Part shown: positions 1-11,395 of the stretch, piece after piece | How positions within the stretch are numbered: position 1 is the first letter of the stretch | Layout: each line of letters starts with the position of its first letter | Translations under genes and position numbers: made by a program | Notes under the pieces: generated by a model | Told to the model about the DNA's origin: nothing | The model's input: only the letters and a program-made list of their open reading frames with translations | Databases searched by the model: none | Assembly: GCF_027744825.2 (NCBI RefSeq) | Contig: NC_071345.1 | Span: 8,949,501 to 9,013,500, forward strand | Length of the DNA: 64,000 nt | Source of the DNA: Synchiropus splendidus | Taxonomy: Eukaryota; Chordata; Actinopteri; Syngnathiformes; Callionymidae | Reading direction: 5' to 3'

Positions 1-473
1 ACTGTGGGACAGTGTATCAGGCGAGTCCTCTCACCTGTCCAGGGAGTCAACCCTGGCTGCCAAATAGAGCCAGGATAGACCCCCTGTATCCACCAGACAG
101 TAGGAACAGGTGGACAATGAGCATTCAAGTGTCCCTCTCTGACTACGTCTTGGAGAGGAGAAAGAAAGAAGAGTGAAAAAAAAAGAATACAGACGGGGAG
201 AATAACAAAAAGTAGATTTAGGTTGAATATTTGGAAAGGAAGAAATACATCAATTCTAAACAAAATTATGTTTGGTTTTGATGAATTAAATTCGGACAAA
301 TTTATTAGCTGTCATTTTATCTGTGTTTTGTTGAAATATATGAAGGAGGTGATGGTTAAGTTAGAAAAATAGCTTTATTAGCTTGAGTTATTGAAAGATA
401 ATTTACTGTAATTCTATAGCAGTTGATCTTTGAAAGTGTTTTTGTATTTCATTATTATGCACTGCGATTGTTA
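1..473. other. non-genic DNA, no gene seen
   Basis: No coding or RNA gene is visible. Bases about 45-95 carry a GAGCCAGGATAGACC-like stretch that resembles the 'agctgggataggctcc' phrase common in fish repeats. From about 170 onward the sequence becomes AT-rich with many stops in all frames. Confidence 0.5.
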
Positions 474-1042
474 TTTACCATAATACCTGGACTATAGAGT
501 GCATTGGAATATTAGCCACACCCACTAAATTTAAGAAGGAAACTAGGTCTTGTTCATACATAAGCCCCAGTGGTCTATAAACCATGGGTGCCGTGGTGCT
601 TACTGCCCAGTGGAAAGGTCGGTGGTGCTTAAAAATGCATGAGGGTCACGTCTAAACTAGTTTTGAAAACAGGGTCCAGCATCCAGACTGACTCATGAAA
701 CAAACTGGGCAACATTCTGAACTTCAATCATGAACTCTTCACATCTTTTATTTACATTAAAGAGCTCAAAATGTGCTGTTTTCGCCTGCCTGTGGGCCAA
801 GTTCTGACACCACAGCAGGTCTCAGCTGCTGCTTCTTGTCTCCGGTCCTCCAGGAGATCGACTCAATTGGCAGAGCTACGAACACGCAGGCGATAACAGC
901 ATATTTTGAGCACTTTAAGATAACAAAAAGAGTGTGTGATTTCATCAGTTTGATGTGACGAGGCTCAATATTTTGGCAGCATGACACATTTTAGCCTGTA
1001 AAAATTCATGTTAAGTGTTAGCGGCGTATTTGTATAAGCCAT
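474..1042 (-). mobile_element. TIR element, GGACTATAAGCC family, copy 1
   Basis: This is a long copy of a repeat found three times in the window. Read on the minus strand it ends, near 474-500, with a terminus containing CTATAGTCCAGG, and its interior matches the copy at 21785-22255 over several hundred bases, including the phrases CTTAAATTTAGTGGGTGTGG and CTGGAGGACCGGAGACAAG. The first roughly 50 bases of the other end, which contain GGACTATAAGCCGC in the copy at 59056, are missing. The short frames inside it on both strands are shadows of the repeat, not genes. It resembles a non-autonomous DNA transposon widespread in teleosts; no transposase is present and I cannot assign a superfamily. 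Confidence 0.75.
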
Positions 1043-3127
1043 GGGGATCACACCACAAAAAAAAAAATCGTAACAGTCTGAAAATTATGCTAAATCTGCT
1101 ATTATGTGGTGGGATTTGCTGTTTATATTTGGAAAAATATAAAAAATGGTTCGGATTCAGAGCTCTCACCACTGTGCCATGGGTTCGATGCCCAGTCATT
1201 GAATTATGTTTTAGTTCTCCAAAGGATTCTATATTTACCGAGCTTTGAACTCTCGCTTTTCTAGTTACGAATATAGAGAAAGAAGAAGGATCGCCCCTGG
1301 AAATCAGTGAGCATGAATGGAATCACAACCAGACATCTGCTGGCTTTGTTTTGAAATATTTTGTGAGCATGTAAGCAATTTGGAATTTTAAATAACAAAG
1401 CATTGCAGAGTGGGTTTAAAGTGAGTGTTCAGCAGTGAGATCATGAAGCTGAGGAGCGGCGGAAGAAACCTGTTGCTCCTGCTTCTGGCTCGGCAGCAGA
1501 AGCACTTTGTCTCCAGGTGCTGCTGTAATGAGCCGGAACGGTTGACAGTTATGTTTGTCAAATAAACCCTTTCCTGGATAAATATTTGAGGACCACAGGA
1601 TGATTAATAAACGCTTTGCCTGTATGAAGTTTTAAGAAAATGGAATGAGTGCGAGACAACACTCAAGTGTGGCGTAGTTCGGGGTAAACTTTTATTATGA
1701 GTTGATTTAGCCGCGTGTGGCGCGTCTGCAGCAGCTGGAGCGATGAGGAATGTTAAACTCTGTCAGATGTGTTTTATGGGATTCAACATAAGGATGTCAT
1801 CTGTGCCGTACCCCACACAGTCGGGGCAGGATAGGCGTCACGTGCACACGCAACAGCGCTGATGTTATCGTCGACACCAACGCAGCTCTTTGATGGTGAG
1901 CCGGGCCTGGACGTGGTCCTCGCTGGGAGGGAGCGAGGATGAGGTTTCTGCCACAGCGTCACCTCAGGAACGCAAGGCATCAATCTTCTTCATCCAACCT
2001 GCCAAAAGCCAGGAGTTCACTCACAGAGGGGGTCATCCGCATCGCAAACGGATGCGGCGTCTTGCTCACCGCACCAGCACGTGCTCTCAGCTGCCGGAGC
2101 CGGTAGCCGGAGCTGCAAACTTCCCGGCACCACGTCTCGTCTCGTCTCTCATCACGTCACTAGCTTGACTGACAGGCCGCGTGTTTGTTTTTTTTCTTTC
2201 CCTCCATTTAAGACGGAGTCCATTTCCTGTGCTCCCTTTGTTTTAGTCCGTAGATTAAAAAAAATAAAATCTCTGCTTTTAGCGCTGTGTTTACATTGCG
2301 CGAGCGCTTTGAGGGAAAACACAAAGCCGCCACACAGTGGGTGGATTATAAACTTGGACCCAGTTTCAAACAGACTGATTTTATAAACAGAGAATTCCCC
2401 CACACTCCACTCGCGGGTCTCAGCCTGCAAGAATATGACTTTGGATCAAATACAGACGTGGCCGTCTTTACACTTTGATGCATTGCTCTATTGTGTCTGC
2501 GCCTAAAAAGCTAATACCGCTCTCATGCCACACCACTTTAAACATATTCATTAAGATTAATGTTCTTCTTGAGGTCATTCCGACCCTTGCTGCTATTTTG
2601 TTCCCATGCCACGCTTTTGATCATGTGCTTCCTCTAAATATGGAGCTTTTCATGGCGTCAACTCTAACGTACACTACTCCACCTTTAGGGGGCCGCAAAC
2701 TGAAACAAACACAGATTTGTTTTCTACAAGCTTTGCTGAAGTGGAATCTTCTCACTCATCGTTCCCATTGACGGGTCCCTTGTGTTTAAGCTGAGTCACC
2801 TGTCAAGACGCAGAGTAGAGCTCCTAGCTATTAAAAGAACTGGTCGTTTGATTGGCTTTCTATGGAAGCCGATGTTAGATATTTTCTCTAGGATCCCAAG
2901 ACAAGACTCTCTCCATCATTTATAGTCCTGATACAGGAACGATACCATCGTCTGGTGTCCAGTTCCCCTTGTATTTGACCATGTTTCACAAGTTTGTTTT
3001 GTTGTTTCACAACTTTTTCCTGCCTTTTGGACAGTCAGTACTTTAGTCTCACTATTGGTGATGAGGGAGTTGGAAATATTACCTGTTTTTGCTCTCTTCA
3101 CATATAAAAATGTCCCCGTCCAATTCA
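1043..3127. other. non-genic DNA with a possible SINE trace
   Basis: No gene is supported. Around 1155-1200 a TRNA-like B-box phrase (GGGTTCGATGCCC) follows a GAGCTCTCACCACTGTGCC stretch, which could be a decayed tRNA-derived SINE head, but no folded tRNA can be drawn. Bases 1800-2170 are richer in CpG than their surroundings. The frames at 1890-2168, 2081-2386 and 2475-2771 have no recognisable domains and overlap frames on the other strand. Confidence 0.45.
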
Positions 3128-3520
3128 AAATGTTACTGTCGCTGATCACTTGCTTCCACGTGTGCCTTGGTATTGCTGTTCACCAATATTTCCACCAGGG
3201 GGAACAGCCTATAGTCAAAAGTTTATGACGACAACAAGCTCCAAAACCAACATGTGAACGCTTGAGGCAGCATTGTAGGAGGCCGTGGTCAGTGAGGACG
3301 TTAAATATATCGCAACTGGAGGACAGAGGACTTACGCCAATATTACGTCTTCATGTTTCATTAGAGCTACATATTGGGTAGAAACAGCAACAATGACCCC
3401 CATGGTTTCCTGTGGTACCGCTCCGTTTAGTCCGTATTCGTAAGCTTTGTGGAAACATGCAGAAATATGGGCGGAATGAATGCACAGCCTGGACATAACG
3501 TTGAGCATAAATGGACATAA
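3128..3520 (-). repeat. unclassified dispersed repeat, copy A
   Basis: On the minus strand this aligns by eye with the plus-strand copies at 15145-15531 and 51245-51570. Shared blocks in order are a CATTTATGCTCAA-like start, AAGCTTACGAATACGGAC, GAAACCATGGGGG, TTGTTGCTGTTTCTACC, ATATATTTAACG, CATGTTGGTTTTGGAG, and an end containing CCCCCTGGTGGAAATATTGG followed by TGAACAGCAATACCAA. Frames across the GAAACCATGGGGG block translate similarly in copies A and B, which might mean the ancestor was coding, but every copy is broken. No terminal inverted repeats or target duplications were found, so its class is unknown. Confidence 0.75.
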
Positions 3521-5370
3521 GGCCTGTCGAATGCAAATGCCTGGATATTTCCATTTTGTGAGTTTGCCTTCCACCAAGCCAGGAAGGCATCTCCCTGGAC
3601 CTCAAAATGAAAAATGATTTAGGAATCTAGTAAGTGATGCGACTTCAGCGTATCCTTATTCTCCATTCAAAAGGGTCCCCGATGAAGGTAGATCTTTCCC
3701 CCCAAATCCTGCGATGTGTCGTCTGGCCAGATGCCGCTCAAAGGCATGTTTTTCTTGCCACGTACATAACTGTATAGGGTACATGATGGAAAGAGTGTCA
3801 GTAAAAAAAGACAAGGGAATCCATGTTTGAAAAGTCCACCGCCACTGCTCAGTATTCATATTTCATCAGCGCGACATACCTTGATTTTATTTGCGCTGAC
3901 ACGATGCGCATTTGTCGGGCCCCGCCGGTCGTGTTGTGGCACACGAGGGCAGGCGACCAGGGATCTCCGTGTCCTATCGAAGGACCACAAGTGCTTGAAT
4001 ACCCATTATGTGCCAGCTGTTCAGAATGAGGAGTAATTGCACTGCTGGCAGTGATCCACGTGGGCCCCTGCGCTGCGGCTTTCCCCCTTCCTGGGCCCGC
4101 CGCCAAGCCCGCCCGCATACTGCCTCCATGACCCATCCTACCGCCACCAAACAGCACCCCACCTCCACTGTTCTGTGCCCGACCCACATCATCCCCTAAA
4201 CCTCTTCCACCCATTACCAGCAGCCCTGTGTTCCACATTCCAAGGGGGGGTACTGGTTAAATCTAATCCCATAATAAGACGCTCAGCTGTCCGGGGAAAG
4301 AAAGAGAACTTTCCTCTGGTAAACTTTATACTTCCTTTTTTGCCCCCCCCTTCTGTCTGTTCTAACCAAGTGCAGGCAAGATGACACTTTGGGCCCCACC
4401 GGCCACTTGCTTTGTCTTTCTCCTCCAACTCGATTTATCTTTTCTGCGCTCTGTTTGTTTTTGCTTTTTCTTCCTCGGCGGTAAAGGATGGCCTCCGTGT
4501 CGGGTCCCTGAACACATAAGAGAGCCGTGTTGCCAAAGGGCCACTTGTGCAAAACTATAAACACACACACATTCATTTTATGCTCTCAGACAGATGTAAG
4601 CAATTTATACATTACGTCGCAGACCCCTTTCGCTCACATCCATCTTTCTCCAAAATGGCGAATGACTGTCGGGGCGCAGGAGATTAAAAGGTGAGGCAGA
4701 AATTTGTTCGTAATGATGTGAAATTATTGCAAGACACAGACCTTAAACATGTCATGTTTTTGTTTGTAGAGCACTGGAGAACTACTCTTTTAGAAAATTG
4801 ACAATGATGTCACGTAAATAAGTCTTTGACTTTGAGGATTTGGATTGAGGGTTGAAAGACGGCACTTTCTTTTCGATCTGGATAAATATGATATGATTCG
4901 GTCACTGGAAACCTACAATGCTCAGCTTGTGCTTTCAACTGCATTTGCTCTGTTTGATGTGCGATTTCGACCGTGAACGTTAGCCAGATCAAATGTCGCG
5001 TCAGTCAAGAAGAAATAACGTCAGGGTTACGTTAATAGATCTCAGTTTGGGCGCTAAAAAAGTAGTGATTCTTAACATTAACTTTGACTCGATTTCAATG
5101 TTGACACTGAAGTCAGCGTTGCGGCATTTCCTGATGCCACACACAGCACGTGACTGGAGTGTCCATAACTTTATACAGTCCAACGCTGGGGAGCCAGTTA
5201 AAACATGGAACAGCACTCCATACATTTCCGACGTTACAGCATAACGTCACTTGGTCTACACACCACGCCACTAACAATGCCACAAAAGTGGCACTGCGTG
5301 AAGAACGTGATCACATAAGGCACTATTTATACTCAAAAACATCACATACAGCTTAGCTCTGACAGCTTAA
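3521..5370. other. non-genic DNA
   Basis: No gene is supported. Bases 3905-4200 are GC-rich, with short overlapping frames on both strands and no domain signature. A short minus-strand stretch near 3850-3880 resembles the ATGTAGCTCTAATGAAACATGAAG block of the repeat at 3128-3520 and may be a stray fragment. A brief AC run lies at 4559-4571. Confidence 0.45.
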
Positions 5371-5689
5371 GGGCGCTTTCACACGACGGGTTCTGTCTCC
5401 AGACAAAGCTCTTTCGGCTCAGAAGTTCGAGATGTGAACACAAGCGAGTCGGGTTTTGGCCGCTGACTTAATCCCTGCTGGAGACCTGCACTTTGTCTCG
5501 GGAAACGTGGCGAGCTTCTTGCCTAAAGCGACTCTGCGCTAGATGCCGGAAACTATGTGCACAGCACGACTCCACACAAACATGATAAATGCCGGCCAGT
5601 AAAGGGTCTGATCGGAGGTGCGAGGCTGCACAGCAGGGGGTGAATCGGACTCAGGCCACCTGAGACAGAACCCACAGTGTGAAAAGCCC
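5371..5689. mobile_element. 319-bp MITE-like element with terminal inverted repeats
   Basis: The left end reads GGGCGCTTTCACACGACGGG and continues TTCTGTCT; the reverse complement of the right end (5662-5689) reads GGGCTTTTCACACTGTGGG and continues TTCTGTCTCAGG. That is about 28 bp of imperfect terminal inverted repeat enclosing roughly 265 bp with no coding capacity. The flanks are CTTAA on the left and ATAAG on the right, so a TTAA-type target duplication is possible but not intact. GCTTTCACAC-type termini occur on several non-autonomous fish DNA transposons; the superfamily is left open. Confidence 0.75.
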
Positions 5690-6790
5690 ATAAGATCGTC
5701 GCCCCACAATCTTAACCCCGACTGTCCTTTTTCATCGAGTCGAGGAAGGATAAACGTTCGATTCACTTGAAAGCCTAATGCGTCTCCATCTAAGTTTGAA
5801 AAACGTCTACTTAACTATTGTCAGTATGTGACACTTCACACTTACACTTTCTTGTGTGCTTCTATACAAGCACAACACATTTGATTCCAGAGACACTGCA
5901 AAATCGCTGATTCATCAACAAAACTTCACCGACGTTCCTACGTTGTACGATCTCGCCCTGCGACGGTCACATGTCATGACGCCGTCTATCTGGCTGCAAC
6001 AAAGGCTTTCTTCTTGTCGGTGACATTGTCGGCTCTGATTGATGACAAAGGTCAAGACGACAGGTGAGGTATGATGTTAATCTGGTCTGTGTTGGTTTGT
6101 TGACACACTGCAGTGCCAGAGTGACCATTCCCACCACTGCGAGCCGCTTGGAGTTATGAGGTCCGTGCGTGACGGGGAGGAGGCTTGTGTACATATGTTT
6201 GTGTTTGTGAGCGGTGGGTTTAAGGTGTGGAAATCTTTAAGCTGGGTTATCAGCTTTCGGAGCCTGGGAAACTGTTACGGAGCGAGATAGACGGAGGACT
6301 GATAAAGACAAAGAGGCGCTGCCACAAAGAAGAAAGGCAGATAGGGAAGTGTTGGCCATATTTTTCTTTGCTGGCGGTGATATAATAGAGCGGCTTACGT
6401 AAATATTCATCTCTTCAGATTAGTGTCCCCCCTCTTTCATTACGAGCTATTTCAGACCTGATTTATTTGTGTTTGCTTCAGTCAGATGAGGAATGACTTT
6501 GGGCTGCGCTGCTCGTGGTCATTGGTGGGGTAAAACCAAAACAACAGATGGGACTGTGCGGTGTCTTTAACCCAGATTCTACCTCTCTAATCCCATCTTC
6601 ACTGCAAGAATGTCCACACGCTGGACCCCGTGAAGTGACCATTTGAACCTGGCTGAGCCCGGGATAAAAGGGTCCTGAGCCACGTCCGTGTTGTTTTGCC
6701 TTCCAGTGGGAATGTATTTGGAGGTTAGCGTGTTGCTAAGTGCGCCGGCGGGGTGGTGTGTGAGGTGTGGGGTTGGGGGGTTGTGGGAGC
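5690..6790. other. non-genic DNA
   Basis: No gene or recognisable repeat was found. The sequence is of mixed composition, with a G-rich, GT-rich patch at about 6745-6790. It could include conserved non-coding sequence, which cannot be judged from one genome. Confidence 0.4.
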
Positions 6791-6798
6791 TAGACTGT

Positions 6799-6909
6799 CA
6801 GCTGTCAGCGGAGCGGGGGCGATGGGGAAACGTCCGTCAGCTGATTTGGTGAGGGGGCGCCGCGTCAGCTGACGGGAGGAGGGGGTGTGTTGGCTGAATC
6901 AGTCAGCTG
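6799..6909. promoter_or_regulatory. cluster of four GTCAGCTG E-boxes
   Basis: CAGCTG occurs at 6799-6804, 6838-6843, 6866-6871 and 6904-6909, each time preceded by GT so that the 8-mer GTCAGCTG repeats four times in about 115 bp. The third lies in the perfect 12-bp palindrome CGTCAGCTGACG (6863-6874). CAGCTG is an E-box form used by class II bHLH dimers such as MyoD or Ascl1 with E-proteins. The surrounding DNA is GC-rich and not obviously a simple repeat. An enhancer or promoter role is inference from motif density alone. Confidence 0.4.
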
Positions 6910-7893
6910 GCATAACATCATTAGCGGAGGAACAAACCAGGTCAGATGCACCAACGGCAGGCCACGCCCCCCGCGTCTCTGCCGCCGCCGCCGCCGTCCA
7001 CCACGAAAATCTCCTTATTACCTCATTTTTAACTTCTACAACTGTCCCCGGGAGCCCCGCCCGTCCAAGGTCAGGAAGAACAGGGCGATGCTTTCTAGGT
7101 CGGGTCAGAGGTCGCGACCACTGCGAGAGGCTGCGTAGTGAATTAGTTGATTAGCAACCCCTAATGACATGACTCTAATCTGTCTCAGGGTGCCAGTCTC
7201 CAGCTTAGCTGTGGTGCCAGCTGCTCCGGGAGCGGGGGGGGGGAGGAGTATCCAAATAGAGGACAGACACAAAAAAAGGTTGAAGTCTGGTCTCCAGAAA
7301 CTGTGACAGGTGAGGAATGAAAATGAAAAGGTGCTTTAGTTACAGATAAACAGTGAGAAGTGGAGTCATGACCAACGGATTTTGGAAGTTCCTCACACTT
7401 TGATTCCATTCACCTAGCGAAAGGACCTCACTAGCTGCCCTCACCGGTCACTGGTAGGACGGTTAGATTTCACTCTTATGTTATAGACTCAGGTAGCTTG
7501 AAGCTAGGAAATCCAAACTGAATCATCGTCATCATGATCATTTCTGATATTTATCATATCGAGTCATATCTTTACATTCACCATATGTTTACAGTGTGTT
7601 TAAAACATGGTTTAATACAAACACTAAATTAGAAAAAAAATATATATATATATATGTATAGATTTTTTAATGATTATTTATTTATTTATTTTGAAGGGAT
7701 AATTCCATGTGGTGCATTGAAGGTTTTTGGACACGTTCTAAAGTGCGACATGATCTACTTGCTACTGAAGGAAGTCATGTGTTTTCAGTTATGTCAGGCA
7801 GAAACCATGTTGGAGGTCTGTGCGAGATGGAATATGAACGTGCCAAAAACTGTAGTCTTGATGAAGTATTTCTCTGGTTCATAACTCTTATTT
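6910..7893. other. non-genic DNA, CpG-rich at left
   Basis: Bases 6955-7140 are CpG-rich and include a short GCC triplet run at about 6980-6996. A TAAT-rich stretch follows at 7138-7180. Bases 7637-7655 hold a short TA dinucleotide run. No coding gene is supported; the frames at 6885-7154 and 6887-7138 reflect the GC-rich triplets. Confidence 0.4.
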
Positions 7894-8188
7894 CAGGGCT
7901 GTCAAACTCAATCAAGCAAGGACTAAAATCCAGTCCAAGTAAACAGCAAGTGAAAATAGCGATTGATGCCTGAATCTAGTTTTTCATTATTTGCAGGTAA
8001 TTCCATTTTATTTATTTGACACTATAGTTTCATACAGTTTTTTTCATTGAATATGCTTATCTTATAGACCATGATATCAACATGTTTTTGCAGCACATTG
8101 AATTGATATTAGAGTCGTAAGCTCCGGCAGGCCGTATGACATCAGTCAGTGGGTCAGATTCGGCCCCCGGGGCTTCAGTTTGACACTT
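7894..8188. mobile_element. short hAT-like MITE remnant
   Basis: The left end is CAGGGCTGTCAAACTCAA and the reverse complement of the right end is TAAGTGTCAAACTGAAG, an imperfect terminal inverted repeat around a GTGTCAAACT core. Near the right end the phrase GGTCAGATTCGGCCCCCGG resembles the 'ggcccacatttggcccccgg' text of many vertebrate hAT-type non-autonomous elements. There is no coding capacity. The hAT assignment is by resemblance; no clear 8-bp target duplication was seen. Confidence 0.6.
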
Positions 8189-10384
8189 AAACCTCAGCTG
8201 GTTTTATTTCACAACACGGCGGAGTCACATATTGTCCTAAACATGACAGTTTTGACTGCTCTGAACTGAATCATGCTCTGATTTATTATATTGTTATAAA
8301 CATATGTTTATAAATGATTAGTCACAGCATGAAATAAATGTTGGTATCATAAATTTCAGCGAGTCAAACAGCTGGCAGCTCACGCTTTGATGGCGAACTC
8401 AGCAGTTGATATACTAGTGAGCGCGTCAGTTCCAAGTCTGCTCATTTGGATATTCAGCGTGGATGAACTCACAGCAGACAGAGGTCGCATTACATTATGG
8501 CTGCTGGGTGAGTGGGTTGTAAATACGAGCAATGTTTTACCTTTTTAAACAGCCTGTCATGGCGATGCTTGAACCCCACAGCGGCTGGCTAACTAGCATG
8601 AGAAGCTAATACACACAGATGCGTGGCTAACAAAACATCCAATAAATATAGGAAACAAAAAACATTGATTTGAAAAGAGAAGTTGAACACTGACTTCCTC
8701 AGATCGAATCATCTCCCCTGACTCCTTGTTGTTGAACCAATGCCCATCCTTAAATGTCAGGCACAGAATCGACTTCATGCTAGTTCGGAAGTGCGCGGCG
8801 GCTTTTGCGATGGAGCTCGTCTGCATTGCAGCACGCTGGTGTTTGTCCTCCCAGACAGTCGATGCTGTTCAGCCCGAGCTTCTGTTGATTCTACCTGGAA
8901 TCAATACGATCCCAGCGCTGACGCTGCAGATCAGGAGCCAGACAGAGATCAATGAGTCTGTAATGGGATCAGAACCACAGCGCTTCCACGGCAGCAGCTC
9001 TCTCTCACGCAGGACCGGATTTTCTTCTTTCATTGTCTTCGCTGGCGGATTCAGTTATCTATTGCTCTGTATTGTTTGTTAATTACAGTTTAGCTGGTTT
9101 GGCACTCCTCCACACATGCTTCTCTGTGTTACCTCGAATTATGAGCGGTTGTCTGCCCTCTGGTGTTGACATTTCCAGGGTGTCCCGTGCTTCCCCCCTA
9201 ATATTAAAATGGAAAACATCAGATAGTTTCTCGCTGGAGAGATTATGCCGGAGACGCCTCAGAATCCCAGAGGAAGAGCTGGAGGAGGTTTGTGCGGGTC
9301 GGGAAGTTTGGGCTTCCTTGCTCTGAATGCTGCCTCCGCGACCCGACCCCGGATAAGCGGCAGAAGACGGTGAAGGTGAAGACATCAGATAGTGGTTTGA
9401 ACTTTTTAACAGTTGACTGAACTGAAAAATAAGTAGGTCATGAACGCAGTAGAGGGAGCTGATTCCCGCCAATTTCTAATGCTAGCAAGACGTGCGCGGT
9501 AACTAACACCCACAATAGCCGAGGCGGTTCCACCTTCATTCCTCTGCTTGGTTAAACAAGCATAAAAACATGCTGCTCTACTGGGAACGCTCCAGAACAC
9601 TTCTGCCACTGTCGGTGACCGTGGAGTTGAGCTGTGACAAAGGTCACGGCCAGCCCTCGCATTCCGGCCGATGAGTCTAACCGGATCACCCGCCGAGGGG
9701 TTACGACCAGTAGGCTGCGAGGTCAAAGGTTAAGGCCTCGTCTGACGCTCCTCCGCGCTCCAGACGGCTGTAAATCGTCCTTCATTAGCAGGATCTTAAA
9801 AGTGTCCGTTTGTGACAGCGACCGTCGGGAAGGAGGAGGGACCGAAGCTGAGCTCCGAAGCTTCTCTGGACGCCCCGTTTGTTGACTCATGAATCGGTCG
9901 ACTAATTGGCCAAATGTTGGCCGGCGTTGAAACGGTTCAATTCCTTTATTGATTTTCAGGAAGACTTTTTAAACCGAGCCGACTTGTTGATCGGGTCAAC
10001 TATTGATCGCAGCCGAGTGTGGGATTAAATAGCTGTTCTGCAGCTCATTGATCCACACGTATGAATGAACACGACTCTTCAGAAGTGACACAGATAAGTG
10101 CTTTTGATAAAACGCTCAACGGCGCCTGATACCCAAGGCGTAACCAAAATCTGGCCCCTGGCCCAATTGCGGCCGCTTCACGTGTTATTTGTGGCACTGT
10201 CAATCATACATGCAACATTTATGAAAACTTTAATCCCATATCAGCTCTTTGTGACAAGGTCAGAGACCTGCCTGCGTCATGTGACCTTAAGAGAAAGGTG
10301 GTCTGTTTGCATGATTTAATGCCACACTTTCATGTGGCAGATAGAGGAGAGGTCATTTGACTGCAGGAAATCCATTGCGAATCT
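8189..10384. other. non-genic DNA
   Basis: No gene is supported. Overlapping frames at 8726-9082, 9083-9472 and 9406-9726 lie on opposite strands and lack domain signatures. The reverse complement of 9153-9166 reads ACACCAGAGGGCAG, a close match to the CTCF core. The remaining sequence shows no repeat I recognise. Confidence 0.4.
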
Positions 10385-10675
10385 ATCAAATCAAACTTTA
10401 TCAGAATCAGAATCAGCTTTATTGCCATGGTCAGTGGGGAGCCCACCAACTAGGAAAGTGCTTTGGAATAAAGTGCTGACAACAAATAAAATAAAATAAA
10501 ATAAAATAACAAAGGCTGATGACAAATTCAACAGTCTGACGGCCGAGGGAAAGAAGCTGCTCCTGTGACGGGAGGTTCTGGTCTGGATGGACCGTAGCCT
10601 CCTGCCAGAGGGAAGAGGAACAAACAGTCCATGACCAGCGTGACAATAGTCGGCGCTGATCCGATTTAGCACCCA
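10385..10675 (-). mobile_element. LINE 3' end with ORF2 C-terminal remnant
   Basis: Read on the minus strand, a 93-codon open frame carries the phrase PLPSGRRLRSIQTRTSRHRS followed by SFFPSAVRLLN, typical of the C-terminal end of non-LTR retrotransposon ORF2 proteins in fish. It continues into an AT-rich 3' untranslated part with a TTTTA pentamer run (10488-10507 on the plus strand as AAAAT). The element ends in a short GATTCT tandem tail (plus strand AGAATCAGAATC, 10405-10416), as in L2/CR1-like LINEs. Everything upstream of the C-terminal piece is absent, so this is a 5'-truncated dead copy. The clade is not certain. Confidence 0.75.
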
Positions 10676-11227
10676 ATGTGGTGACTCAACTCAAGAAGCT
10701 TTATGATTTAGTTGAATGCAAACTGTCCCCAGGAAATAAAGCATCGTACTCTGACTGATACACACAGGTTGCGGTCGAGTGAGCATTGGTCAAGCTGGTC
10801 AGCACTGCAACCTTGAACCAGTCCCAGAGCAGAGAAGCATCCAGCTGCGGCCACAGTTTCAGTCTGTCCCAATCTGTCCCACTTCCTGTCTGAAACTGCG
10901 ACTGCGGTCTGAAATCGCTTGTGTGCAACAAGGCTGCAGTGGGCTAGTAATGCCACAGCGTGGTCCCCTTCAGGCGTCCTGAACCAAGCCCTGGTGCGAT
11001 ACAGGGATGCTGAGCTCGGCTGATGCTCCTCGCCCTGGATGCTGATGTGAACACTGCTACACCAAAATAACAATGAATAATCTGAGTCCACCTGAGGGAA
11101 CCATGAGGTCAATATGTTTTCAATAATATTGATATATTTCACTTTGCTTTGGCTCCACTATTGTCACTATTGTAGAGATTCAACTTGTTACAACCATTTC
11201 ACCTCAGCAACCTTCATGATCCATCAT
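10676..11227. other. non-genic DNA
   Basis: No gene seen. The 144-residue minus-strand frame at 10708-11142 and its overlapping partners have no recognisable domain, and the sequence shows no coding-like conservation cue that can be judged here. Confidence 0.4.
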
Positions 11228-11395
11228 CTTGAATAGATTCAAGAGGTTTATTCATCACACATACAGTTATACACGGTACAACGCATGGTGAAATTCTTTG
11301 TGTCCCTGCAGCCAATAAAAAAAGAAGCGTGCTATACAAGATGCACACTATGATAATAATAATAGAGATGCCCATTTTCTTGATGGTGTCAGCTT
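11228..11395. repeat. LINE/SINE tail-like repeat fragment
   Basis: The phrases AGATTCAAGAGGTTTATTCA and TGGTGAAATTCTTTGTG, separated by about 40 bases, resemble the 3'-tail text (tttattgtcacatgcacag... gaaattctttgtg) seen in many fish retroelement tails. The sequence is diverged and no element ends could be fixed. An alternative is a chance AT-rich stretch. Confidence 0.45.

Noticed and set aside
1155..1200. tRNA-like B box GGGTTCGATGCCC
   Set aside because: No A box at the right distance and no cloverleaf; at most a decayed SINE.
3332..3577. Similar peptides in frames at 3332-3577 (minus) and 15151-15432 (plus)
   Set aside because: They reflect copies A and B of a dispersed repeat. The ancestor might have coded for protein, but every copy is short and broken.
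3849..3960. Possible fourth copy of the dispersed repeat
   Set aside because: Only about 25 bases resemble the family; too short to call.
6980..6996. GCC triplet run giving alanine/arginine-rich frames
   Set aside because: A short GC-rich simple repeat inside a CpG-rich patch; not evidence of coding.
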